Source of the DNA: Yamadazyma tenuis
Taxonomy: Eukaryota; Ascomycota; Pichiomycetes; Serinales; Debaryomycetaceae
Assembly (NCBI RefSeq): GCF_029203305.1
Contig: NC_089461.1
Location: 2,418,001-2,482,000, forward strand
Direction of reading: 5' to 3'
Length of the DNA stretch: 64,000 nucleotides
In this document: piece after piece, positions 10,401-17,996 of the stretch
Layout: each line of letters starts with the position of its first letter
Position numbering within the stretch: position 1 is the first letter of the stretch
The notes under the pieces: model-generated
Seen by the model: the letters and a program-made list of their open reading frames with translations, nothing else
The model's database searches: none
What the model was told of the DNA's origin: nothing
Position numbers and translations under genes: made by a program

Positions 10401-12648
10401 GCGCTGATTTGATGATTTCAATAGTAATGTACAAGGAAATTGGAATCAATGATTGATACAAGATCACAGCAACAACAAAACTGATAATACCATTTTTCCA
10501 CGGAGTACCACCGATGGTACCGAACTCAAAAAAGTCCCTTGAGGTCTCACTCTTTCGGTAATAAATACCATTGACCAAACCTGAAGCCAAACATATTAAA
10601 AATAATAAAATAAAATTGATGAAAACATAGTAGTTTAATTCTCTAGATATCTTCGATTGTTTGGTAGGTGTTACACCAGCATTGATCATGATTTTTGTGT
10701 CATCCCCTGTGAAAACAACTATCCCAATCACCCACTTCGTGTTTCTTAAAGTACAACCTCTCAACAAGAGATTGTTGATGTTGATAGAGTCTTCATTCTC
10801 CTCATTAATACTTTCATCGTAGTATTTGATACTTCCTTGGTAAGAATACAAGTTTGGATGAGGACCTTCACTGCTGATTTGGAATCTTCTATTCATGATA
10901 TCATCGGCTTTGGTGATTTTATGATCATTACCATATTTCAAGGATTGTTTAACCTTTAAATTTGTTTCACCATCGAGATTTTTCGTTTCGACATAACAAC
11001 CATTATCTGCTTCACTGGTAGATAAGATGATCAAGTCAGCAGGGATTTCCTCATTGTTGTAAATTCTTAGCACATCACCAACTTTGACAGTTTTCCAGTA
11101 ACTCTTAGCGAACTTAAGATTCTTCGTCCTCCTGGACATAGACGCTCTGCTTTGAAAAGACTTGCGAAAGGGGTTTTCGTTGGCTGCCATAGAATTACGA
11201 GGTGATAAAACATCGCTATCAAAACTCTTACGGTTGGTAGTGTGGTTTTCTCCCAACTCTCTGTTAGCCTTATCTCTTATTTTTTTGGCTCTTCCTTCCT
11301 TCGTCATATTTCTTTTGGTTGCACCGATCATTCTCAACATCAATCTCGAGTTGAATTTCTTGAACCTTCTCCAAAGGGAGATCTTCTCGTCACCCACATT
11401 TTTGTTTTCATAAACAAAATCAGGATTGGTGCCCAAATCTTCCAAAATGTGAGTAGTTTGGTTATTGACCTCCAAGTCCGAAGCAGTTCTCCTAGAGTCT
11501 TCAATGGCATCCTTGATTGCAGTCAAAATAACAATTACAATCAATGGCACCATAGACAACTCTGGGTTTGGAACGCCAAAAATCTCAAAGTAGCCCAAGA
11601 CAATCAATACAAGGAAATAAATGTTTGCAACATTTCGTAGAAACTGATTGGAAATATTCTTGGGTAAAAATGACAAGGGAGTGTATTTCGTAGTTCTGAT
11701 CTTGTTTCTAGGATACAGTGTGATGGGCTCCTGGGTTTGAGGGTCGATGAATTGGTCAGGAAGCGGTTGGTTCAAGGCCACCGATCTTTTTTCAGACCTT
11801 CTATCTCTAGGATCCACCGGCTCCTCATCATCCTCCCCAATATCAGAATCATCATCTGAGTAGTTGTAGGCATTTATCACAGTGCTGTTCGTATTGGGGC
11901 CTCTGATTATGGAGTTTGAACGAGAATTGTTCTTTGAGTTGGAATTCGAGTTGGGTTGGGATCCTCTAGTGGAGAATGATCTGATTACATCTTGAGGCTT
12001 TAGGATTCGTTTCAAGGTCTTGGACCTGCTGACATTTTCCCTCTGAGGCTTTCCCTTTTTGTTTCTGGTGGTACCCCATCTGTGCCTCTTCATACCTTCA
12101 CTTTCGTCGTATTTGTAAGCAGGATCCTCATCGCCCTCATCGACCTCTTCCATGGCATGGAATTGAAACCGGTCAGTGAAAGGTGAATTGGGTTGTGGCA
12201 AGTCATAGGTGTTGCCTTCATGGACCACAAAAGTATTCTGGTCGGCAAATGGAGATTTGGGGTTTTTTTGGTTTATGGCCGATGTGGGCAATTTGAATCG
12301 TAATGAGGGTTTTCGGTTCACAGGAACAGAGCTAGGATTACCGGAAAACAGGTCCTCGGCGCGGATACTGGGAGTAGGCATACCACTGAACTCACCGTCG
12401 GTGTCATCGCCAGCCGGGGGGTAGGCAGTGGATTCAAAGGAAAACTCTTCTGTGGGCAGTTTGACAGTCTTGAAGCTGTCGTCTGAAAAAACCCGTTTAT
12501 CGGATCGCCGAGGGTTTAGGGCGCCACTGGAGTCGTTGAATGAGAGCTTGGTCGAGTCGTCGGGATCAACGTATCGGGAAGCGATGGAGTCATAGGTCTG
12601 ATCGACAAACGGACTGTTGCGAGAGTCATCGTCATCTTCTTGGCCCAT
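7486..12648 (-). CDS. DNF1: P4-type ATPase, phospholipid flippase (Dnf1/Dnf2 type)
   Basis: This 1720-aa aminophospholipid translocase moves phosphatidylcholine and phosphatidylethanolamine-type lipids to the cytosolic leaflet at the plasma membrane and endosomes. It acts with a Cdc50/Lem3-family beta subunit. The phosphorylated aspartate is Asp789 in DKTGTLT. The P4-specific PISLYI segment precedes it, a DGETNLK actuator motif lies upstream, and TGDK and GDGSNDV hinge motifs follow. The long hydrophilic N-terminus (about 330 aa) is rich in Ser/Asn and contains NPF tripeptides (for example NPFRKS), which in Dnf1 act as endocytic sorting signals. A Ser/Thr-rich tail ends the protein. Length is somewhat above S. 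cerevisiae Dnf1/Dnf2 (about 1570-1610). Which of the two paralogues it represents cannot be told, and the clade may have only one. Confidence 0.93.
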   Translation of the reverse strand: MGQEDDDDSRNSPFVDQTYDSIASRYVDPDDSTKLSFNDSSGALNPRRSDKRVFSDDSFKTVKLPTEEFSFESTAYPPAGDDTDGEFSGMPTPSIRAEDLFSGNPSSVPVNRKPSLRFKLPTSAINQKNPKSPFADQNTFVVHEGNTYDLPQPNSPFTDRFQFHAMEEVDEGDEDPAYKYDESEGMKRHRWGTTRNKKGKPQRENVSRSKTLKRILKPQDVIRSFSTRGSQPNSNSNSKNNSRSNSIIRGPNTNSTVINAYNYSDDDSDIGEDDEEPVDPRDRRSEKRSVALNQPLPDQFIDPQTQEPITLYPRNKIRTTKYTPLSFLPKNISNQFLRNVANIYFLVLIVLGYFEIFGVPNPELSMVPLIVIVILTAIKDAIEDSRRTASDLEVNNQTTHILEDLGTNPDFVYENKNVGDEKISLWRRFKKFNSRLMLRMIGATKRNMTKEGRAKKIRDKANRELGENHTTNRKSFDSDVLSPRNSMAANENPFRKSFQSRASMSRRTKNLKFAKSYWKTVKVGDVLRIYNNEEIPADLIILSTSEADNGCYVETKNLDGETNLKVKQSLKYGNDHKITKADDIMNRRFQISSEGPHPNLYSYQGSIKYYDESINEENEDSININNLLLRGCTLRNTKWVIGIVVFTGDDTKIMINAGVTPTKQSKISRELNYYVFINFILLFLICLASGLVNGIYYRKSETSRDFFEFGTIGGTPWKNGIISFVVAVILYQSLIPISLYITIEIIKSAQAFFIYSDANMYYERLDFPCTPKSWSISDDLGQVEYVFSDKTGTLTQNLMEFKKCTINGISYGRAYTEALAGMRKRQGFNVEEEALVERERIEKDRIEMLDGLMSIYKDNEYVDELSFVSSEFVKDLEGANGAFQKKSNEHFMLALALCHSVLIEKDEDTGKLVLKAQSPDEAALVGTARSLGFAFVGNTKQGVLIDTQGVTKEYQILNVLEFNSTRKRMSALVKVPGNTEDDEPKVLLICKGADSIIYGRLSKTHNVKTLLDKTSADLEQFATEGLRTLCIAQREFSWTQYLEWNKRHKEASASLDNREEKMEMVADSIERELILLGGTAIEDRLQDGVPDSIALLAQAGIKLWVLTGDKVETAINIGFSCNLLGNDMELLIFKNDLSDEDKAKYGIRGGSNTQVIDQLVSSYLEIFFRMSGSLEELEAATGDHSPPSEGFGVVIDGDALKIVLNDDEIKRKFLLLCKQCKAVLCCRVSPSQKAGVVKLVKNTLDVMTLAIGDGSNDVAMIQAADIGVGIAGEEGRQAVMSSDYAIGQFRFLARLLLTHGRWSYKRLGEMIPNFFYKNVIFSFALFWFGVFSDFDGTYLFEFTYLMFYNLAFTSLPVIFMGVFDQDVSAKVSMLVPELYRSGILRLDFNQSKVWSYMIDGLYQSVISFMFPYLVYYKGFVDMAGLALNHRFWMGIIVTCIACVSCNFYILLHQYRWDWLSLLIVFLSIALVYFWTGVWTSALSSGEFYLAAAQMFGSLTFWACSVVGIMVSILPRFTYDFTQRIFWPKDVDIVRECWLRGDFDAYPEDYDPTDPNKVKVSEYSSEKIKNLGNSGSTSTTPNGSSLDSKNQSDLERQYHMNSSSTIQVDQVPIQSGQSMPLPQRQERKLIIDMFKRKSNVRSTYYDNSSFIDSYKEPQDSLKTEEIALDEFDKNIRRASRISSDNKRYSIDRRYPSEGRSNVRTSLEFPELTTSESLTQER

Positions 12649-13238
12649 GGTTGGAAATATTTATGACGGAACCACTAACGATTATGGGTATGTAACGAAG
12701 GAATATAAGACGTTTGGGGCCAAGTGTTACTTGTGTAATTGATACTAAAGAAAAGAACACGGTAAAAAATTGAAAATGGTGAGAATAGTTTTCAAAGGAG
12801 ACTACTTAAAAAATATACGCGCCTGGCATAGCTTTCATATATAAGGCGATAATAAATGTGAGACGCGAGGAGAGACGTACGGGAGGTGGTGGTACAGAAG
12901 ACCAGGTCTGGAGGAGTTACTGGGTCGTTTATTTGAGGTCCATTGCCTCGCTGGGCGGGAAACCATTCACATCCGGCTAGGATTCACCACTGGGGATGAG
13001 TGGAATTTTGGGCGCACCACCCGATTTGGTAGCTGCACTCGCCACGTATATTTCCGGGCCCCAACTAGCAACCGATTTGACGGCGTTATATACACATCGT
13101 ATAAATCACATCTACTATATTTGAGTAATATATTCTGATATATCACATTAGGGTATGTATCATCGCTATACAAAAGTATCAGGATGATATACATCATGTA
13201 TCAGGATGTTCTCGGTCGTGACGGCATAACGGCTCTAT
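12649..13238. other. DNF1 promoter and UBC13 3' flank
   Basis: 590 bp separate two minus-strand genes. The frame at 12967-13197 shows no domain and is discounted. The segment 13120-13205 contains several near-copies of a TATCA/TGATA-type word, including AGTATCAGGATGATAT and ATGTATCAGGATG, giving a weak direct repeat just past the UBC13 stop codon. I see no RNA gene. Confidence 0.4.
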
Positions 13239-13715
13239 TCATTCAGCCGAACCGGACGCTGTGTGAGATTTGGCATATTTACTCGTCCATTCCTTCGCCA
13301 CGCCAATCGCCTTAGCCTCATCCTTTTTCCAGTCCTCCGCCACGTCATTGGCCAATGGATCGTCCGGATTGGGGGACGCTAGCAACGCCTGGATTGAAAG
13401 TAATATGGTCCGAATCTGGAGGGCTGGAGACCAATTATCTTTCAACACGTCCAAGCAAATGCGGCCCAACTTGTCGATGTTGGGGTGATATATCCTCGTT
13501 AAAAACCGCACTTTGGGAGGACACATTGGGTAGTCATCTGGTAAATATAACTCCAAGTCAAACACTCCATGTTCATAGGGAGACGAGTCGGGTCCATCCA
13601 TGGCGACGGTGAACGCACGCAAGTTGCTTTCATCAGGATAGGCGGTGATGCCAGGAACCGGGTCTGAGATCAACCGCTCGGTTTCCTTTATGATTCTTCT
13701 GGGTAAAGCAGCCAT
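13239..13715 (-). CDS. UBC13: ubiquitin-conjugating enzyme E2 of the Ubc13 family
   Basis: This 158-aa E2 pairs with the E2 variant Mms2 to build Lys63-linked ubiquitin chains, for example on PCNA in post-replication repair. The active-site cysteine is Cys87 in RICLDVL and the catalytic HPN is at 77-79. Met64 and the W95-S-P-A98 loop that contact RING E3s are retained, all at the same numbers as in human UBC13. The protein is a few residues longer at the C-terminus than usual (about 153 aa). The S. cerevisiae gene has an intron near its start. Here the frame is continuous from an ATG at MAALP, so no intron is needed. The upstream side is the unusually large gene-free interval. Confidence 0.96.
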   Translation of the reverse strand: MAALPRRIIKETERLISDPVPGITAYPDESNLRAFTVAMDGPDSSPYEHGVFDLELYLPDDYPMCPPKVRFLTRIYHPNIDKLGRICLDVLKDNWSPALQIRTILLSIQALLASPNPDDPLANDVAEDWKKDEAKAIGVAKEWTSKYAKSHTASGSAE

Positions 13716-14209
13716 TTATTTGTAGCATGTAGGGGAGAAGTTGGAGGTGAGCAAAGGGAGAGTGCGGGTGGTCGTGCCACGACGGGGCTCTTCGGGGGAG
13801 CTCTGGCCTCGACACGCCATGGGTTTGTCGGACCGCGCACGCCCGCACTCCCCCTGTCGTCTCATCTGATAGTAACCCATATTCCCACATAGGGGTCAAA
13901 GGACTACAGAGTCAGTGTCACTGGGTTGCAATGCAATATGTGAAAAATATTAGGGTTGCGCATTGGACCTATCGCCTCGATTGCGCTACTTTTTTGGGAC
14001 TTTATTACACAATCCTTTTAATTGGCTACCGGCTGCACATGCCCAAGGTATGCATTTAGGTAAATGCCTTAGGAGACAGAACGTACCAATAACCCTTCCG
14101 TTCTAGGCATGGTCATTGACTGCATATTAATCAGTGGTAAAAAATACCCCATCTTTTCAGCATCGCTTATGATTTTCACAGTCTAAACGACCTTGCGGAG
14201 AAGGATGGA

Positions 14210-14226
14210 CGTCCCCAAGGGGGACG
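14210..14226. repeat. short perfect inverted repeat
   Basis: CGTCCCC (14210-14216) and GGGGACG (14220-14226) form a perfect 7-bp stem with a 3-base loop. A run containing TTTTTT follows about 10 bases later. Function is unknown. Confidence 0.7.
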
Positions 14227-14732
14227 CCCCAATTATTTTTTCATCAAAGAATTTACGGTCTGGTGCGGAAAATGCCTTCATCTTGAAACTAGCTTAGCGG
14301 CATTGAAGCTTTAGTTGAGTCAATGGCCATGTTACATAGCGGATATCGTCTGGTAAGTTTTGTTGGCCAAAACTACTCAACATTTTTGCTGAGGCTCGGA
14401 CGTTTTCTCCCGTCGAATCACATTGCGCTATAATTATAGCACTGTTACTTGATAAAAAAATGCCATTGTCTTCGGTTCGACCGGCGTGAGGCATCGATAT
14501 CTACGAGGCATAAGCTTACACAAGCATAAATCTTAAACGGGAATAGGATCACCCTTAGCCTGCCATTAGCCTTCCTATTTGGTGGGGAGGCAATGACTAG
14601 TTGAGCCTATATCCGCTTGCTACATGAAGTGGAGCTACTCCTCTCAAGTCTACACTTTCACGTTCATCACCGTTCAGTAGTGATCGCCAATCTCACACTA
14701 CGGAAGACCCCTCAACTGAAAATCCCACCTTT

Positions 14733-14794
14733 CCTAATTAGGCCGCATGCATCAATGTACAAACTCGTAATCCTGCCTCACATACCTAATTAGG
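14733..14794. promoter_or_regulatory. paired Mcm1/MADS-box sites
   Basis: Two perfect CCTAATTAGG palindromes (14733-14742 and 14785-14794) start 52 bp apart, about five helical turns. Both match the Mcm1 consensus CCYAATTRGG. Weaker relatives lie further toward the plus-strand gene: CCTAATTAGT at 15226-15235 and CCTAATCAGG at 15508-15517. Mcm1 sites drive cell-cycle and mating-type control in yeasts. Occupancy here is inferred from sequence alone. Confidence 0.6.
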
Positions 14795-16255
14795 ACAAAT
14801 AATGAATACCTTCATGCACCACCGCCTTTTTATGCGTCCCGGCCCTTTTGGTTTTGTGACATTTGCTACAATCAATTTCAGATGGCAAAACCTTAAAAAG
14901 TTTTGTGGGGTTGGTGGGAATTCATGTTTTACCATACTCAAGAATTTTACCTCTGTATAATGAGTATCGTCAATTACATATAATCGATTAGGCTTTGAAT
15001 ATCTCGTGTGTCGTCAAATAAAACCGCCATCGGCTCGTCGCATCCAACCGTTTGGTGGTAAATCAAATGCGTTGAAAAATGCGAATTTTTCCACCGCATC
15101 TAACCATTCTCCGCAAGTAAGATCTGACTTCCGGCCGAACGAGTCATCACATGTCAGTATAGGCGATTGGCAACGGGATTGTCATGGATTTTTTACACCG
15201 GATACCGTAGCAATCTCTTAGGAAGCCTAATTAGTTGGGCGGAAATTCCCAGTTTAGTTGTCTCATGAAAAGACGACGAAGTGGAGTTGGCAAAAGCTTT
15301 ATTTTTCACTACCTGATTGCGTTTGGAGTTAGAGTTGACTTTGGTAGAACGTGCTTTTGACACCTCTTCGTTACAATGGTCGGTTCTATTCAAATTCCAC
15401 TTAATTACGCCCGACAATTGGGTAAGGCGTTGTTGCTGGGAGATCTAGTTCATGTATGGCATCATAGCTACTTGCATGGGAAGGGCCAATCGAGCATTGT
15501 TCCCTGGCCTAATCAGGCAAGTGAGGAGAGTCGTTACCTACTTGATCAGGAAGGTATTATGCAACCAATATATCTTCTTTAGGCAATATGATAATATACA
15601 GGTGGACCTTTTAAGGCATGTTGCATGTAGGTTTCGTGCGCATGTCGGGCATTTTTTCGATGATTTTTGGTATGCCATTACCCCAAGTTTCGACTATATC
15701 CTTGATTTTCAGAGAAGCCATTGCTGCCAATTCAGTTAAGTTATCATTCTAACTTGAGGTATAGATGGGCCTTGAATACGTAGGTAACTGTCACCTCTTG
15801 GTGGGAGTGTGTAGACTATAGTCCCCAAATCCCCGAGAAATTGGGCTGCAGAAACTGGCGATGGCCATACTACTACTTCTCTGTTAATTTGCACTAGAGC
15901 CTGGAATTTTCACAGAAAAAAATAAAATAAATCAGTGTTAACCATGCATGGAGTGTGTGACTATGACAATGCACCACAATTTGGTTGCCTAATCCATTAA
16001 ATTGATTGCATAAACTTTCATTTGCAACTTAACCCTTCGTATGCAGTAAGGCATAATTTTTTAACGACTCCTTCCTTTACTATTGCCCTTCGGCACTCGG
16101 GTTTCATGTGTCCCCCCCTGTTTACAAATCAAGTATATAAGTTTCTAGTTCCCCAGTTGTTGAATAAAAAATTAGTGATAGTCTCATTCATATACATACC
16201 CAAAAAGTCTATCGTTTGATCTACTTGATACCCACACACATATACCCCACACAAA

Positions 16256-17287
16256 ATGACCAATTCTACAATGTATGTCTCAATTGAACCATTCCTTACA
16301 CAGCTAATTGATACTAACGAATACAGAGTTAAACCTCCTGCCAATGGTAAGAAATTATGGAGAGTAAAGAAAATCGGTACGAGCTCTTCGCAACACGAAT
16401 CTAACACTGTACAATGCTTACAAAATAGTTTGAAGATTACTGCTGCCGGTAACCAATACAATGTCAAGAAGCCTCAATTGAAGAGGCCAAAGAATAAACC
16501 AGGTATGCCAAAGGACTTCGTATTTGTTGACTTAAGTCCTGTTAAAGACAGTGAATCTGAAGAATCTGACAATGCTTCAAGTTTACCATCAAGTCCTACG
16601 CTAAGTGACAATTCCGACTCTAATGAGTCTTTATTGACCAATGATACCTCAATCTCTGACTTGTCTATGGAATTGTTAGATGAGAGTTTCAAAATTGACA
16701 ATCTTGATCACTCGCAAATGTTCATGCCAGATGCTGAAACTTCGTTTGATTATGGCTTGGGATTAATGGATTTCGATGAAAGATTATTGTTCAGTCAAGG
16801 TGCTTACCAAACACCTATTCACAAGCATTCACACTCCATTTCTTTGCCAGTACAAGCTGCCATTCAAACTCCTAGACAAGTATCACAATCAAAGTTCGAG
16901 ACTCCAGTCAATCAAATATTAAAAACACCTGAAATCTTACATCACAGATCCAAATCTGTGGATAACATCAAGAAAAAGCCTTTGCAATTTAAAACCTATT
17001 CTCCAAAGTCAAAGGGTTCAAAGTCTGAAAAAGTCAAGAAACCTCAATTGAAACACAGACACACGATCTCAGAGCCTATTACTAAACACGGCTTGGATGA
17101 CTTTATGAGCTTAAACAATCAGATCAGAGTGAGCTTGGGTAACGATGAATTATCCAGAACCTCCACTATCGAGTCTGATGAGGAGTTTTTACAACAACCA
17201 TTGAAGTCAGAATTCCTTTATGGTATTGACCAGTTCTTATCTCAAAAACAAGAGGAGTTTGACTTCAGTGCCTTCGTTTCTATATAA
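16256..17287 (+). CDS. disordered Ser/Thr-rich protein of unknown function
   Basis: This 343-aa protein is one I do not recognise. The first ~45 residues look folded (YVSIEPFLTQLIDTNEYRV, then a basic KKLWRVKK segment). A conserved-looking block, PGMPKDFVFVDLSPVK, follows near residues 82-97. The rest is Ser/Asp/Glu-rich and probably disordered. It has several S/T-P sites, including SPVK (a full CDK-type site) and TP dipeptides in the middle, plus basic Ser motifs (HRSKS, RHTIS) of the kind phosphorylated by PKA-like kinases. There is no signal peptide or membrane segment. Features match a phospho-regulated nuclear or cytosolic protein, but no function can be named. The very long upstream region with MADS-type sites and the repeat array in the 3' flank both suggest elaborate regulation. 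Confidence 0.8.
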   Translation: MTNSTMYVSIEPFLTQLIDTNEYRVKPPANGKKLWRVKKIGTSSSQHESNTVQCLQNSLKITAAGNQYNVKKPQLKRPKNKPGMPKDFVFVDLSPVKDSESEESDNASSLPSSPTLSDNSDSNESLLTNDTSISDLSMELLDESFKIDNLDHSQMFMPDAETSFDYGLGLMDFDERLLFSQGAYQTPIHKHSHSISLPVQAAIQTPRQVSQSKFETPVNQILKTPEILHHRSKSVDNIKKKPLQFKTYSPKSKGSKSEKVKKPQLKHRHTISEPITKHGLDDFMSLNNQIRVSLGNDELSRTSTIESDEEFLQQPLKSEFLYGIDQFLSQKQEEFDFSAFVSI

Positions 17288-17317
17288 ACGGGTACTTTAC
17301 AAAGTTTATGATTATGA

Positions 17318-17516
17318 TTTCGTCCATTAAGTTGGTTACACTTTTCGTCCACATCAAATGGTTCCACCATTTCGTCCATTAAGTTGGTTCTCACACTTCG
17401 TCCATTAATTTGGTTCACACATTTCGTCCATTAATTTGGTTTTGCATATTTCGTTCATTAGGTTGGACATTCATAATACCATTCGTTTGGTAACTCTCTT
17501 CGTCCATTAAGTTGGT
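17318..17516 (+). repeat. eight-unit ~26-bp repeat array in the 3' flank
   Basis: The core TTTCGTCCATTAAGTTGGTT recurs with starts at about 17318, 17343, 17370, 17396, 17422, 17449, 17482 and 17498. Two copies are identical (first and third). The fourth and fifth carry TTAATTTGG. The second has an altered middle, and the seventh has lost CCATTAA. Spacers are 5-7 bases and unrelated. The array begins 30 bases after the stop codon at 17287, so it would be transcribed as 3' UTR of the 343-aa protein gene. Confidence 0.95.
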
Positions 17517-17846
17517 CTGAAATATTTATTGGGTATGGGTAAATAGTTAATATGATATAAAGGTCATTTAATTAGTCACACGGCATCGCTTTAAAAGATG
17601 CGGAGTTCTCGGGCATCTTTGTGTAACATTACCCCGGATTTTTTTTACGCCTCGGTACGCACACTACAAGCTTATACCGATGATGTAATCTGCATTTGTT
17701 TCACCGGTTTTATGAAATCAGGAGTCATATAACCGAGAATGCGCTTTCGCTAAAGGGATTAAAGGGGTCAATGCATGGAAGTAGAAGATTCCATAGCAAT
17801 ATACTTAAAAATATAAGTTTCCTCTTTGGGGAAACAATCTGCATTG

Positions 17847-17856
17847 CCTAAATAGG
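17847..17856. promoter_or_regulatory. CArG-type MADS-box site
   Basis: CCTAAATAGG matches CC(A/T)6GG and is followed by TAAA. It is preceded 9 bases upstream by a forkhead-like GGAAACAA. It lies between two convergent genes, so its role is unclear. Confidence 0.35.
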
Positions 17857-17996
17857 TAAAGAGCTATTGATGCAAATAGTTTTTTATTCTTTTCAAAAGC
17901 ACATGATTAAAAGAGTAATAACGACTATTCAGGTAATTTTTGGAGGAGCACGGACTCATAACTGATTATACGAGTAATACTTGGTTTTCTTCATAG

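Larger units (their letters stand above)
13716..16255. other. 2.5-kb gene-free interval between divergent genes
   Basis: This lies between UBC13 (-) and the 343-aa protein gene (+). No open frame exceeds about 95 codons and none has a recognisable domain. Upstream of the plus-strand gene are four MADS-box-type sites, two of them perfect CCYAATTRGG, and a short perfect hairpin at 14210-14226. The region probably contains both promoters and perhaps an untranslated RNA. I see no tRNA, no complete transposable element and no long terminal repeats. Confidence 0.5.
17288..17996. other. convergent intergenic interval with repeat array
   Basis: This 709-bp interval lies between convergent genes. Most other convergent intervals in the window are shorter (47 to about 260 bp), although SPE2/carrier reaches 900 bp. 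It contains the ~26-bp repeat array just after the upstream stop codon and a CC(A/T)6GG box at 17847-17856. The remainder shows no gene. Confidence 0.6.

Noticed and set aside
12967..13197. Minus-strand frame between DNF1 and UBC13
   Set aside because: 76 codons, no domain, overlapping a short repetitive stretch. No evidence of coding.
15376..15739. Two overlapping plus-strand frames in the 2.5-kb gap
   Set aside because: Under 100 codons, no domain, no codon bias like the neighbouring genes, and overlapping frames on the same strand. Treated as chance.
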